NCBI RefSeq assembly: GCF_003970695.1
Contig: NZ_CP034570.1
Location: 2,790,001-2,854,000 of the forward strand
DNA from: Maribacter sp. MJ134
GTDB lineage: Bacteria > Bacteroidota > Bacteroidia > Flavobacteriales > Flavobacteriaceae
Direction of reading: 5' to 3'
Length of the DNA stretch: 64,000 nt
Shown: positions 45,849-55,481 of the stretch, in pieces
How positions within the stretch are numbered: position 1 is the stretch's first letter
Layout: each line of letters opens with the position of its first letter
Made by a program: the position numbers and the translations under genes
Notes under the pieces: model-generated
Database searches by the model: none
Told to the model about the DNA's origin: nothing
The model's input: the letters and a program-made list of their open reading frames with translations, nothing else

Positions 45849-47552
45849 ATGAATCAAGATAACACGTATGACGCAATCGTCGTAGGAACAGGAATAAGCG
45901 GTGGTTGGGCTGCCAAGGAATTGTGTGAGAATGGCTTAAAGACCTTAGTCTTGGAGCGAGGTCCAATGGTGGAACATATTAAGGATTACAAAACCATGAA
46001 CGATGACTCATGGGACTATCCACTTAGGGGAGAACTTTCCAAAGAAGATAAAGAGAAATACCATAAACAACGTCGCGTAAATTGGGCTCCACGGGAAGAC
46101 GTAAAACACTTCTTTGTGAACGACTTGGAACATCCTTATGAAGAAATAAAGCGTTTTGATTGGATAAGAGGATATCACGTTGGTGGACGTTCACTGACAT
46201 GGGGCAGACAAAGTTACCGCTGGAGCGATTTAGATTTTAAAGCAAATAAAGAAGAGGGTATTGGTGTAGACTGGCCTGTTCGCTATAGGGACATAGCGCC
46301 ATGGTACGACAAGGTAGAGGAATATATAGGCGTAAGTGGAGAAAACCTTGGTTTGGCACAATTACCAGATGGCAAGTTTCAGCCACCAATGGACCTAAAC
46401 TGTGCCGAGGAAGAATTTAAATCTGCCGTTTCAGATAAATTTGACGATGGCAGGCTGGTTACCATTGGCAGGGTGGCGCACATCACCGATAAGGATGCTA
46501 AAGTAGAGGGAAGAAATCCGTGTCAATATAGAAATAGATGTTGGAGGGGCTGCCCATTTGGGGGTTATTTTAGTAGTAATTCTTCTACGTTACCCGCCGC
46601 GGAACGCACCGGAAACATGACTCTGAGACCAAATTCCATTGTTCATGAGGTGGTCTATGACGACAAGACCAAAAGAGCGACCGGGGTAAAGATTATTGAC
46701 GCAGAAACCAATGAGGCACTAACCTTTAATGCAAAGGTCATATTTTTATGTGCTTCCGCAATGGCCTCCGTTGGCATCATGCTGCAGTCTAAATCAGAGC
46801 GTTTTCCTAACGGTCTAGGAAACGATTCAGATGCACTGGGTAGAGGAATTATGGACCATCACTACAAACTAGGGGCCACCGCTAAAATCGATGGATATCT
46901 GGACAAATACTACAAAGGCAGAAGACCCAATGGCTTTTACATTCCTCGTTTTGTAAATCTAGACGAAAAGACCAAAAGAGAGGGTTATCTAAGAGGCTTT
47001 GGTTACCAAGGAACTGCAAGCAGAGAAGATTGGTCCTCTTCTGTAGCCGAAATGGGTTATGGGTCTGCGCTGAAGGAAGAAATACTCAAACCTGGAAAAT
47101 GGCAAATAGGTGTTACCGGGTTCGGTGAATTCTTACCTTACGACGATAACCGGGTAATGTTAAGCACAACCAAGAAAGATAAATGGGGTTTACCACAGCT
47201 TGCCTTTGATGTGGAATTCAAGGAGAACGAATATAGAATGAGGGAGGATATCAAAAAAGAGATTGTAGCAATGTTCAAAGCTTCGGGATTTAAAGATGTA
47301 CAGCCGTACGACGAACCATCCGGACCAGGGTTGGGTATTCATGAAATGGGAGGTGCGAGAATGGGTCACTCTTCAAAAACTTCAATCGTCAACAAGCACA
47401 ATCAGGTACATCTTGTACCCAATGTGTATATGACTGATGGTGCTTTTATGAGTAGTTCTAGTTGTGTAAATCCATCTTTGACCTATATGGCGTTCACAGC
47501 GAGAGCAGCCAACCATGCGGCCAAGGAATTTAAGGCCGGGAAGTTTTCTTGA
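45849..47552 (+). CDS. GMC-family oxidoreductase, large subunit (first copy)
   Basis: 567 residues. FAD-binding GTGISGGWAAKEL near 13-25, YHVGGRSLTWGRQSYRWSD (second FAD/active region), a Cys-rich CQYRNRCWRGCPFG segment, and C-terminal GIHEMGGARMG with the NPSLTYMAFTARAANHAA helix. These fit glucoside 3-dehydrogenase-like GMC proteins. It lacks its own signal peptide. In such systems, the partner small subunit carries a Tat signal; the only such subunit here is next to the second GMC copy (53891). Divergent from the TIM-barrel gene. Confidence 0.88.
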   Translation: MNQDNTYDAIVVGTGISGGWAAKELCENGLKTLVLERGPMVEHIKDYKTMNDDSWDYPLRGELSKEDKEKYHKQRRVNWAPREDVKHFFVNDLEHPYEEIKRFDWIRGYHVGGRSLTWGRQSYRWSDLDFKANKEEGIGVDWPVRYRDIAPWYDKVEEYIGVSGENLGLAQLPDGKFQPPMDLNCAEEEFKSAVSDKFDDGRLVTIGRVAHITDKDAKVEGRNPCQYRNRCWRGCPFGGYFSSNSSTLPAAERTGNMTLRPNSIVHEVVYDDKTKRATGVKIIDAETNEALTFNAKVIFLCASAMASVGIMLQSKSERFPNGLGNDSDALGRGIMDHHYKLGATAKIDGYLDKYYKGRRPNGFYIPRFVNLDEKTKREGYLRGFGYQGTASREDWSSSVAEMGYGSALKEEILKPGKWQIGVTGFGEFLPYDDNRVMLSTTKKDKWGLPQLAFDVEFKENEYRMREDIKKEIVAMFKASGFKDVQPYDEPSGPGLGIHEMGGARMGHSSKTSIVNKHNQVHLVPNVYMTDGAFMSSSSCVNPSLTYMAFTARAANHAAKEFKAGKFS

Positions 47553-47621
47553 TGCCTTGAACACCACTACAGTTTTGACAAAAAGTAACAATATAAACCA
47601 AATACCATACGTTTAAATTTC

Positions 47622-48080
47622 ATGGAAAACGCTTCTGCTAACAACATGTGGGGAGATTACTTGAAAAATCATCTTGAGGATGTCTTTCAAGAGGCACCAA
47701 AAGCCGATTACTTCTGTGATAATGAAAAGGATGCCAACGAATGCGCCGCCTTGGTAAAAAAGGGCATTAAAAGAGCCACCTCACATTCTTTACTTGGTTT
47801 ACAATATAGGAATGAACCACTTCCTAAAATAGGAGATTTCTTAGTGGTTACAAACTGGGAGGGTAAAGCACAATGCATTGTACAAACGACCGCGGTAAAA
47901 CTTAAACCATTTTTTAGTATCGATAAAAGCTATGCTAAGTTGGAAGGGGAAGGAGACAAAAGTTTAGCATACTGGAAAAAAGTTCACTGGGACTATTTTA
48001 CCCGTGAATTGGAACCTTTTGGACGTGTTCCGAGAGAAAGTATGATTATTGTATGTGAAGAATTCGAAAAAGTATTTTAA
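47622..48080 (+). CDS. ASCH-domain protein
   Basis: 152 residues. ASCH fold (a PUA-like RNA or nucleotide-binding barrel): an early KGIKRATSHSLLGL, then LPKIGDFLVVTNWEGKAQCIVQTTAVKLKPF, DKSLAYWKKVHWDYFTRE, and MIIVCEEFEKVF at the end. ASCH proteins bind RNA or hydrolyse modified cytidines; no role is known in sugar use. It is 69 bp after the first GMC gene and ends inside a strong terminator. Confidence 0.85.
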   Translation: MENASANNMWGDYLKNHLEDVFQEAPKADYFCDNEKDANECAALVKKGIKRATSHSLLGLQYRNEPLPKIGDFLVVTNWEGKAQCIVQTTAVKLKPFFSIDKSYAKLEGEGDKSLAYWKKVHWDYFTRELEPFGRVPRESMIIVCEEFEKVF

Positions 48081-48112
48081 AACAAAAGCCGCAAAAAGCG
48101 GCTTTTGTTTTA
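48078..48112. terminator. Bidirectional terminator between ASCH and Gfo/Idh genes
   Basis: A 15-bp stem (AACAAAAGCCGC core and its complement) with an AAAAA loop, beginning in the ASCH stop codon and ending 19 bp before the stop of the convergent oxidoreductase gene. Confidence 0.92.
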
Positions 48113-48131
48113 TCTGATCAAAAATCCTTGG

Positions 48132-49271
48132 TTACTCTTCCAATTGCACCCAGGTATTTCCGTTCTTATGTGATACTACCGTAGATTCAATAAAATCCAT
48201 ACCACGTACACCATCGGTCATGGTAGGAAATTCTCCGTCATTATATTGATCTCCCCTTATGGCACGTGCAGCTCCCAGATAAATATTGGCCATAGAATCA
48301 AAAATACCCTCTGGATGGCCAGCAGGAAGTTTTGTTCCATCTAAGGAAAGCTCGGAATTATAAGCATGGCCAGGTTTGTATACCTGCATGGGCTCCGTAT
48401 CGCTCATTTTATAAAGGAAATTCGGTTTTTCCTGTTCCCATCTAAAGGCACCCTTTTCACCATAAATTGCAATTGCCAAACCGTTTTCCTCTCCAGTAGC
48501 TACCTGACTGCCTCTAATAACACCTTTTACATGATCTCCCAAACGGATGAGTACGGTACCGTCCACATCCATCTGATTGTCTTCATACAGGTAATTGAAA
48601 TCACACAGCAATGATTTTACTCTTAACCCAGTGGTGAATTCTACCAGATTAAAGGCATGTACGCCAATATCTCCCATACAAGAACTTATCCCGGCTTTTT
48701 TAGGGTCCAGCCTCCAAACAGAAGAACGTTTGTCCTTATCATGGATAATGGTGTTTATCCAACCTTGGTAATATCTGGCATCTACCTTATGTATTCTTCC
48801 AAGGACGCCCGCTTTGATCATTTCTCTCATTTGACGCACCATTGGATAACCCGTGTAGGTGTGTGTCAAAGCGAAAACAGTTCCTGCTTTTTTATGGGCC
48901 TCTTGTAATATCTTAGCTTCTTCCAATGTTGTGGTCATCGGTTTTTCGCATATAACATGAAACCCGTTATCCAACAACTTCTTTGCCATAGGGAAATGCA
49001 GGAAATTTGGCGTAAGGACTGAACAAACCTGAATCCGTTCTTCAACAGGAAGCTTCATCTCCTCTTCTATAAACGTATCGAAATCCTTGTAAATTCTATT
49101 TAGAGGAACGTCTATCTCCTTCGCAAAAGCCAAGTTGGCATCAAAATCCGGATTAAAAACAGCACCGGTAATCTGATAATTATCGTTTATATGGGAAGCT
49201 ACCCTATGCAAAACTCCAATAAGAGAATCTCCTCCCCCTCCTAAAATTCCTAATCTAATCTTCTTTGGCAT
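48132..49271 (-). CDS. Gfo/Idh/MocA-family oxidoreductase
   Basis: 379 residues, no signal peptide. NAD(P)-binding ILGGGGDSLIG (9-19) and the EKP motif (109-111) at the end of the Rossmann domain; then the alpha/beta dimer domain with a DPKKAGISSCMGDIGVHAFNL segment. Such enzymes reduce or oxidise 3-keto sugars among other substrates. Last gene of the operon starting at 52001; lies 45 bp after the transporter gene. Confidence 0.9.
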   Translation of the reverse strand: MPKKIRLGILGGGGDSLIGVLHRVASHINDNYQITGAVFNPDFDANLAFAKEIDVPLNRIYKDFDTFIEEEMKLPVEERIQVCSVLTPNFLHFPMAKKLLDNGFHVICEKPMTTTLEEAKILQEAHKKAGTVFALTHTYTGYPMVRQMREMIKAGVLGRIHKVDARYYQGWINTIIHDKDKRSSVWRLDPKKAGISSCMGDIGVHAFNLVEFTTGLRVKSLLCDFNYLYEDNQMDVDGTVLIRLGDHVKGVIRGSQVATGEENGLAIAIYGEKGAFRWEQEKPNFLYKMSDTEPMQVYKPGHAYNSELSLDGTKLPAGHPEGIFDSMANIYLGAARAIRGDQYNDGEFPTMTDGVRGMDFIESTVVSHKNGNTWVQLEE

Positions 49272-49316
49272 GTCGTAATCGTATTTAATTATTTAAACTT
49301 CAATTTATATAAAATT

Positions 49317-50546
49317 CTAAGATTTATAGTCGATTTTTTCAGATTTGAACAAAAGAGCGAACAAAACCAACACAATCGCTGCAAAGCCCGATGGATATAA
49401 CCAAATAGCATCCCATAAATGGGTTCCATTGCTAAGCGTATGACTATTGGAAATTTCCCCTGCTATCCAAAAACCTATTAACATTCCTACGCCGTATGTA
49501 GCCAATGTTATTAAGCCTTGAGCGGAACTTTTATATTTGACTCCGGCTTTGCTATCCGTATAAATTTGTCCGGAAACAAAAAAGAAATCATAACAAATAC
49601 CGTGCAGTGCTATACCTATCAATAATATGAATCCTAAGGTTCCTGTATTACCGTAAGCAAAAAGCAAATACCGCACCGCCCAGGCCAGCATGGCAACAAG
49701 AATGGTCTTCTTAAACCCGAATCTCGTAAAGAAATATGGTAATAATAGCATAAAGAGAATTTCGGAGATTTGCCCTAAGGTCATTTTTCCCGTCGGATTT
49801 TCCATTCCTATTTCTACCAAGAACGGATTCGCGTTTTGATAATAAAAAGCTAGGGGAATACAGATTAAAACGGAAGAGAGAAAGAATATGAAGAAGTTCT
49901 TATCCTTCAATAATTTTAGCGCATCTAAACCTACCATCTCGGACAAGGTTAATTTTTCCGGGCTTTGGGCTTTTGGAGGTGTTTTAGGTAGCGTAAAACT
50001 AAACACTCCAAGTACCAGGGAAGCAATAGCCGTCATCAAAAAAGTATTTTTGAGCAAACCTGCAGAAATCCCGACATCGGAGTCCCAATGAAAAAAATAG
50101 CTGATTAAAAGCCCAGCAAAAATCCAACCTATCGTACCAAAAACACGCACTAAGGAAAACTCCTTCGCCGGATTCTTCATTTGATTAAAAGAAACGGAAT
50201 TAACCAAGGCCAAGGTTGGCATATATAGTATCATATATCCGAGAACGAAGGGATAAAAGAGGGCAAACGAGGTAGTTCCGTACATCATGTAAAGCAGCCC
50301 AGCACCAATAATATGAAGAACACCGAGTATTCTTTCCGCATTAAAATATTTATCTGCAATTAACCCTATTATAAAAGGAGCGACGATGGCGCCCCATGAC
50401 TGCGTAGAAAATGCCTGGGCTATTTGCCCGTCCGTAGCGTTAATATTACGCCCCAGAAAAGTACCGAGCGTAACGAACCATCCTCCCCAGATAAAAAATT
50501 CCAAAAACATCATAATACAAAGCTGTATTCGGACCCCGGTTTTCAT
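49317..50546 (-). CDS. MFS transporter of the nucleoside:H+ symporter (NupG-like) type
   Basis: 409 residues, 12 membrane segments. The start LCIMMFLEFFIWGGWFVTLG and the following GAIVAPFIIGLIADKYFNAERILG loop match NupG/XapB-like transporters. In Bacteroidetes these sit mostly in sugar loci and probably carry sugars or keto-sugars instead of nucleosides; the cargo here is inferred. Stop is 45 bp before the Gfo/Idh start; start is 3 bp from the DinB-like stop. Confidence 0.87.
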   Translation of the reverse strand: MKTGVRIQLCIMMFLEFFIWGGWFVTLGTFLGRNINATDGQIAQAFSTQSWGAIVAPFIIGLIADKYFNAERILGVLHIIGAGLLYMMYGTTSFALFYPFVLGYMILYMPTLALVNSVSFNQMKNPAKEFSLVRVFGTIGWIFAGLLISYFFHWDSDVGISAGLLKNTFLMTAIASLVLGVFSFTLPKTPPKAQSPEKLTLSEMVGLDALKLLKDKNFFIFFLSSVLICIPLAFYYQNANPFLVEIGMENPTGKMTLGQISEILFMLLLPYFFTRFGFKKTILVAMLAWAVRYLLFAYGNTGTLGFILLIGIALHGICYDFFFVSGQIYTDSKAGVKYKSSAQGLITLATYGVGMLIGFWIAGEISNSHTLSNGTHLWDAIWLYPSGFAAIVLVLFALLFKSEKIDYKS

Positions 50547-50549
50547 ATT

Positions 50550-50993
50550 TTATCTTTTGTAGTAAACGTAGTCTAATACAATGGGTTGTATGTCGTTATT
50601 TCTAAAGTCTGTGGCTATTTGTCCCCTATGGTTTGTTGAGTGGTTTATTATATGAAAAAGCATATCCTGGAGGGTATTGGTAAATAGTCTGCCCTCGGTA
50701 TTTTCGTAATCTATTCTCTTTTCAAAATTATCCGCGTTAGTGGTAATTTCAAAAGAACTCCTTTGGTTTTCATAGTGAATGTCTGCCCAATCCTTAATCG
50801 GATGTTTAACCCAAACATCAAAGTCCGATGGTCTACCTAAGATTCTAGCATTCCAAATATGATGGGCATTTAATATATGACTAAAGAGATCCTGACTTTT
50901 TTCAGGAAGCTTCTCCAGGGTCATAGCGTTGTCTATAATTTTCTTGTTACAATAAAAATTGTAATCAAAAAGCTCGTTGAAAAAAACTTTCAT
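50550..50993 (-). CDS. DinB-like four-helix protein
   Basis: 147 residues. DinB fold with a likely metal site from HILNAHH (H44/H45) and HIINHSTNHRGQ (H118, H122). Family members are metal-dependent enzymes for varied substrates, including thiol transferases. The place between a TIM-barrel gene (16 bp) and the transporter (3 bp) links it to sugar use; its reaction is unknown. Confidence 0.85.
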   Translation of the reverse strand: MKVFFNELFDYNFYCNKKIIDNAMTLEKLPEKSQDLFSHILNAHHIWNARILGRPSDFDVWVKHPIKDWADIHYENQRSSFEITTNADNFEKRIDYENTEGRLFTNTLQDMLFHIINHSTNHRGQIATDFRNNDIQPIVLDYVYYKR

Positions 50994-51009
50994 AGGATGT
51001 TGGGCTCTT

Positions 51010-52001
51010 TTAAACCACTTCTTTAGCGGCCTTAAGTAATAAATCTTTGGTGGCTTTTATCCCGGCTTCCTCATCCAATACACTCCCTTCATATTCCACT
51101 CCTATAAAACCTTTATAGCCATGATCTTTTACCATCTGTAACATTTTTACGTAATCTATTCCAATTTCATTACCATCGGCATCAAAATTATTAGATTTTG
51201 CACTTACTGCCTTGGCATAAGGCATCAATTCTTTTACTCCTTTGTACTTATCGTATTCTAACTCGCACTCCCGGCTATCCGGTTTTCTGGTGATACAGAA
51301 ATTACCAAAATCCGGCAATGTCCCACAGTTATCCATATTCACCATTTTCATGACCTCGGCATGCATTTCTCCGTTTGAAGAAAGACCTCCATGGTTTTCC
51401 ACTAGTATATTAATGTTTTTCCCTTTAGCGTAAGTTGATAATTTGGTGAGTCCGTCTACCGAATTCATTTTCCATTCTTCGGGATCAAGACTTCCGTTAA
51501 GATTCACCCTAATGGAGTGGCAGCCCATTGCAGCTGCGGCATCTACCCAACGCTTATGCTTTTCAACAGTTTCATTTCGTTCAGCTTCATCACTTACGGC
51601 TAAATTTCCTTGACCGTCGATCATAATAAGCACGTTTTTCATTCCATGCTTCTCCGCCTCAGCATTAGATTTGTTCACGAAAGAAGCCATGGCTTCTTCG
51701 GAATACTCTGCATCCGAAAGCTCTGGATTATAAAGCTGACTCACATATTCCAATCCCGTAAAGCCCCAATTTTTCGCCTTTTCAGCAAAGGTGTAAGGAT
51801 CTACCCCATCTTCCCTTATCATACGATGTATGGACCACTGCGCCAGTGAAAGGGTAAAAAATGGTGCTGGCTCGGCCACTTCATCCGTTACTTCGGCTGT
51901 ACTGTCATTCTCTTTCTTTGTTTCCTTACAAGCGTATGTTCCTAGGAACGTAATGCCAACACTTGCTACGGAGGTTTTCCTAATAAAATTTCTTCTTTCA
52001 T
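51010..52001 (-). CDS. Tat-exported TIM-barrel isomerase-like protein, start disrupted by a frameshift
   Basis: The open frame begins at a GTG at 51879 (289 residues, MAEPAPFFTLSLAQW). Upstream the same frame stays open and reads RRNFIRKTSVASVG...FLGTYACKE, a twin-arginine lipoprotein-type signal, but without any start codon. An ATG at 52001 lies one base out of frame: ATG AAA GAA GAA. With one more A after it the reading becomes MKRRNFIRK, a standard Tat start. So one A seems lost at 51996-51998. The TIM barrel shows LIMIDG, ILVENHGG and GFIGVEYEG segments with the expected Glu/His ligands. Leads the operon DinB-MFS-Gfo/Idh. Confidence 0.8.
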
Positions 52002-52172
52002 CGGTTCGGTATATACTTTTAAAGGTTAGCAGTTTAATAATGATACAACTGTTAAAAATAAATCTAAAAATGATGTTCTCTAACGTTTTAGTTAGGAATC
52101 ATCAGGAAGATTGCGGATTAAATGTAGAGAATTAATTTTATATTTAATAAATTTAGAAACTAAACAATTTCT

Positions 52173-53891
52173 ATGAGTAAATTTTATTACAACGAAGAGC
52201 AGGAATCTTACGACGCAATTGTTGTCGGAACTGGTATTAGCGGTGGTTGGGCTGCAAAGGAATTATGTGAAAATGGCCTAAAGACTCTTGTTCTAGAGCG
52301 GGGAAGAATGGTAAAACATCGGGATGACTATGAAACGGCCAATATGGACCCATGGGATTTTCCAAATGCAGGGCAACCTACTCAAGAAGATATTGCTAAA
52401 CAAGAAAAACAACACAGAACAGGATACACCACCCAAGCTGCCAGCAAAATGTGGTTCGTGAATGACTTAGAGCATCCTTATAATGAAGTTAAACGTTTTG
52501 ACTGGATGCGCGGTTACCATGTTGGTGGACGTTCCTTACAATGGGGCCGTCACAGTTACCGTTGGAGCGACATAGACTTTAAAGCAAATTTAAATGATGG
52601 TCACGGCGTGGATTGGCCTGTGCGTTATAAAGATATTGCGCCCTGGTATGATAAGGTAGAGTCCTACATTGGTGTTACCGGCGAGAAACTGGGCCTTCCG
52701 CAACTTCCTGATGGGCAATTTGAACCTATGATGGAGCTAAACTGCGTTGAACAACACGTTAGGGAAAAAGTAGCGGAAAATTTTAATGGTAGAGTTATTA
52801 CTGCCGGTCGTGTAGCGCATATCAATAGTGATAAACAGTTTGATGGCGATGGCCGTTCTAGATGTCAATACAGAAACAGATGTATTCGCGGATGTCCTTT
52901 CGGCGCCTATTTTAGCAGCCTTTCCTCAACATTGCCTGCAGCCGAAGCAACCGGGAACATGACACTGAGGCCAGACTCCATCGTACATGAAGTTATTTAT
53001 GATGCTGATTCTAAAAAAGCGACCGGTGTAAAAGTTATAGATCGTGTAACAAAAGAAGTCTATGAGTACAAAGCTAAGGTAATTTTTCTTTGTGCTTCTG
53101 CCATAGCCTCTACTTCCATTTTAATGCAATCCAAATCCGACCGTTTTCCAAATGGTATGGGGAACGATTCCGACCAACTTGGCCGTAATATTATGGATCA
53201 TCATTTAGGAGTAGGCGCACAAGGAAAATTCGACGGATTCGAAGATAAATACTACAAGGGAAGAAAACCCAACGGAATTTACCTTCCGCGTTTTAGGAAC
53301 CTAGGAGGTGATTCCAACAGAAAGGATTACACAAGAGGTTTTGGTTATCAAGGAGGTGCCGGAAGAGGTAATTGGGAGGAAAGTATTGCAGAGCTTTCCC
53401 ACGGTGCAGCACTCAAAGAGGCTATTCTTAAGCCAGGAGGTTGGACCTTTGGCATGGGTGGTTTCGGCGAAGTATTGCCCTATCAAGATAACCGTTTCAC
53501 CTTGGATTATGACAAATTAGATCAATGGGGCTTACCCACGGCAACCTTTGATGCAGAATTCAAGGAGAACGAATTGAATATGCGAAAAGATATGATGCAG
53601 TCTGCTGTGGATATGCTTACCAAGGCAGGACTAAAAGAAGTAGAACCATTTGATAAAGAGACAGCTCTTGGTCTTGGAATCCATGAAATGGGTACTGCCA
53701 GAATGGGTCGTAATAGAAAAACGTCTGTAGTAGACGGGAACAATGCCTTACATGATGTACCCAATGTTTATGTCACTGACGGTGCATTCATGACCTCCGC
53801 CAGTTGCGTTAATCCATCGTTAACATATATGGCATTTACGGCAAGAGCGGCAAACCATGCAGCAAAAGAACTTAAAAAAGGAAATATATAA
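52173..53891 (+). CDS. GMC-family oxidoreductase, large subunit (second copy)
   Basis: 572 residues, a close paralog of the first GMC protein of the locus. GTGISGGWAAKEL FAD site near 19-31, YHVGGRSLQWGRHSYRWSD, CQYRNRCIRGCPFG, GIHEMGTARMG and the NPSLTYMAFTARAANHAA end. No signal peptide. Its stop overlaps by 1 bp the start of a Tat-signal small subunit gene, so the two form one complex and are probably exported together, as in glucoside 3-dehydrogenases (LacA with LacB). It would oxidise the sugar C3 hydroxyl. Confidence 0.9.
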   Translation: MSKFYYNEEQESYDAIVVGTGISGGWAAKELCENGLKTLVLERGRMVKHRDDYETANMDPWDFPNAGQPTQEDIAKQEKQHRTGYTTQAASKMWFVNDLEHPYNEVKRFDWMRGYHVGGRSLQWGRHSYRWSDIDFKANLNDGHGVDWPVRYKDIAPWYDKVESYIGVTGEKLGLPQLPDGQFEPMMELNCVEQHVREKVAENFNGRVITAGRVAHINSDKQFDGDGRSRCQYRNRCIRGCPFGAYFSSLSSTLPAAEATGNMTLRPDSIVHEVIYDADSKKATGVKVIDRVTKEVYEYKAKVIFLCASAIASTSILMQSKSDRFPNGMGNDSDQLGRNIMDHHLGVGAQGKFDGFEDKYYKGRKPNGIYLPRFRNLGGDSNRKDYTRGFGYQGGAGRGNWEESIAELSHGAALKEAILKPGGWTFGMGGFGEVLPYQDNRFTLDYDKLDQWGLPTATFDAEFKENELNMRKDMMQSAVDMLTKAGLKEVEPFDKETALGLGIHEMGTARMGRNRKTSVVDGNNALHDVPNVYVTDGAFMTSASCVNPSLTYMAFTARAANHAAKELKKGNI

Positions 53892-54538
53892 TGGATAGAA
53901 GAAAAGCACTTAAAAACATGGGGTTAGCAATGGGTTACACCTTAGCCACCCCAACATTAATTAGCCTAATGCAAAGCTGTAAAGGTGAACCCGCGGTGGT
54001 ATGGACGCCAGATTTCTTTACAATGGATGAAGGCTCGGCAGTTACTAAATTAGTAGATATTATATTACCTAAAACAGATACTCCTTCTGCCTCCGAAGTT
54101 AATGTTCATCTTTTCATTGATAAATTTGCAAATGAAGTGATGGAAAAGGAGCAACAAGATTTTGTTAGAATGTCCATGAACAAGTTTATGGATAAAGTCT
54201 TGGCGGATAGTGGAAAGGAACAAATAAAGGATATAACCACAGAGGATTTAGAACCGGTCTTAGCGGCCGCTTTAAAAGTGAGCAACGAAGATAAGATAAC
54301 GAACATGAAGATGATAAACACGTATAATAAAGCTGTCGCCGCAGGTGAAGAAGCCCAGCTGGATGATACGGTCTCTCGTTTTGCCTTTGCCGATAATTTA
54401 AGAGGGCTAACTATCTGGGGCTACAAAACATCAGAATATGTGGGTGAAGAAGTATTGGCTTATCTTCCAGTTCCTGGGGAATATATCGGGTGTGCCGATA
54501 CCCAAGAACTAACCGGAGGAAAGGCTTGGTCTTTATAA
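53891..54538 (+). CDS. Gluconate-2-dehydrogenase subunit 3-like small subunit, Tat-exported
   Basis: 215 residues. Tat-type signal: DRRKALKNMG then a hydrophobic stretch with SLMQSCKG, which may include a lipid-modified Cys. The rest is helical and fits the gluconate_2-dh3 family, LacB-like small subunits that chaperone and export the GMC subunit. Coupled by 1-bp overlap with the second GMC gene and 1 bp before the next TIM-barrel gene. Only one such subunit serves two GMC proteins in this locus. Confidence 0.85.
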   Translation: MDRRKALKNMGLAMGYTLATPTLISLMQSCKGEPAVVWTPDFFTMDEGSAVTKLVDIILPKTDTPSASEVNVHLFIDKFANEVMEKEQQDFVRMSMNKFMDKVLADSGKEQIKDITTEDLEPVLAAALKVSNEDKITNMKMINTYNKAVAAGEEAQLDDTVSRFAFADNLRGLTIWGYKTSEYVGEEVLAYLPVPGEYIGCADTQELTGGKAWSL

Positions 54539-54539
54539 T

Positions 54540-55460
54540 ATGAAACGAAGAGGTTTTATTCAGAATTCAATTTTGACCGGTGGTGCTATGGTGTTAGGTA
54601 GCAATTTTTCATTTGCATCTGGCAAAAGTGATGTTACAGCACCTGCGTTTAACCTTAAGTACGCGCCTCATATAGGCATGTTTGAACATCATGCGGGTAA
54701 GGACCCCATTGACCAACTTAACTTTATTGCTGATCAGGGTTTTACCGCTTTTGAAGATAACAATATGAGAACACGAGAAATCAGTGTTCAAAATGAAATG
54801 GCTAAAACCATGCAAAAACGTAACCTTGAAATGGGCGTTTTTGTAGCGCATAAGATTTATTGGAAGGAACCCAATTTGGCATCCGGAGATAGCGAAAAGA
54901 GAACTGAATTTTTAAATTTCATAAAAGAGTCCGTTGAAGTTGCCAAACGTGCTAATGCTAAATGGATGACCGTAGTTCCTGGGCATGTCGATTTAAAACT
55001 GAACATGGGATATCAAACAGCTAACGTTGTTGAAACCTTAAAGCTAGCATCGGCTATTCTTGAACCTCATGACCTTACGATGGTATTGGAACCTTTAAAT
55101 TTTAGAAATCACCCAGGACTATTTCTCACGGAATCTCCACAAGCCTACGAAATTTGTAAAGCTGTTGATTCTCCTTCTTGCAAGATTCTTTTTGATATAT
55201 ATCATCAACAGATACAGGAAGGTAATTTAATCCCTAATATGGAAGCTTGTTGGGACGAAATAGCCTATATACAAATTGGTGATAATCCAGGCCGTAAGGA
55301 ACCTACTACCGGGGAAATAAATTATAAAAATGTCTTTAAATTTATACATAGCAAGGGATTTAATGGCATATTAGGTATGGAGCACGGTAATTCGCGACCA
55401 AATAAAGAAGGCGAGCAAGCCGTTATAGATGCGTACAGAAAAGTAGATAACTTTCTCTAA
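54540..55460 (+). CDS. Hydroxypyruvate-isomerase-like TIM-barrel protein, Tat-exported
   Basis: 306 residues. Tat signal MKRRGFIQNSILTGG followed by GSNFSFASG (cleavage near 28). Barrel with metal ligands in MVLEPLNFRNH, LFDIYHQQ, YIQIGDNPGR and LGMEHGNSRP, as in hydroxypyruvate isomerase (Hyi)-like proteins. It starts 1 bp after the small-subunit gene stop, so belongs with GMC plus small subunit; probable periplasmic keto-sugar isomerase or lyase. A terminator follows. Confidence 0.87.
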   Translation: MKRRGFIQNSILTGGAMVLGSNFSFASGKSDVTAPAFNLKYAPHIGMFEHHAGKDPIDQLNFIADQGFTAFEDNNMRTREISVQNEMAKTMQKRNLEMGVFVAHKIYWKEPNLASGDSEKRTEFLNFIKESVEVAKRANAKWMTVVPGHVDLKLNMGYQTANVVETLKLASAILEPHDLTMVLEPLNFRNHPGLFLTESPQAYEICKAVDSPSCKILFDIYHQQIQEGNLIPNMEACWDEIAYIQIGDNPGRKEPTTGEINYKNVFKFIHSKGFNGILGMEHGNSRPNKEGEQAVIDAYRKVDNFL

Positions 55461-55481
55461 TATTATACTTCTAGAGGTAGG

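Noticed and set aside
52080-52095. CTAAC / GTTAG repeat upstream of the second GMC gene
   Set aside because: Five-bp arms only and unlike the 24-bp palindrome before the first GMC gene.
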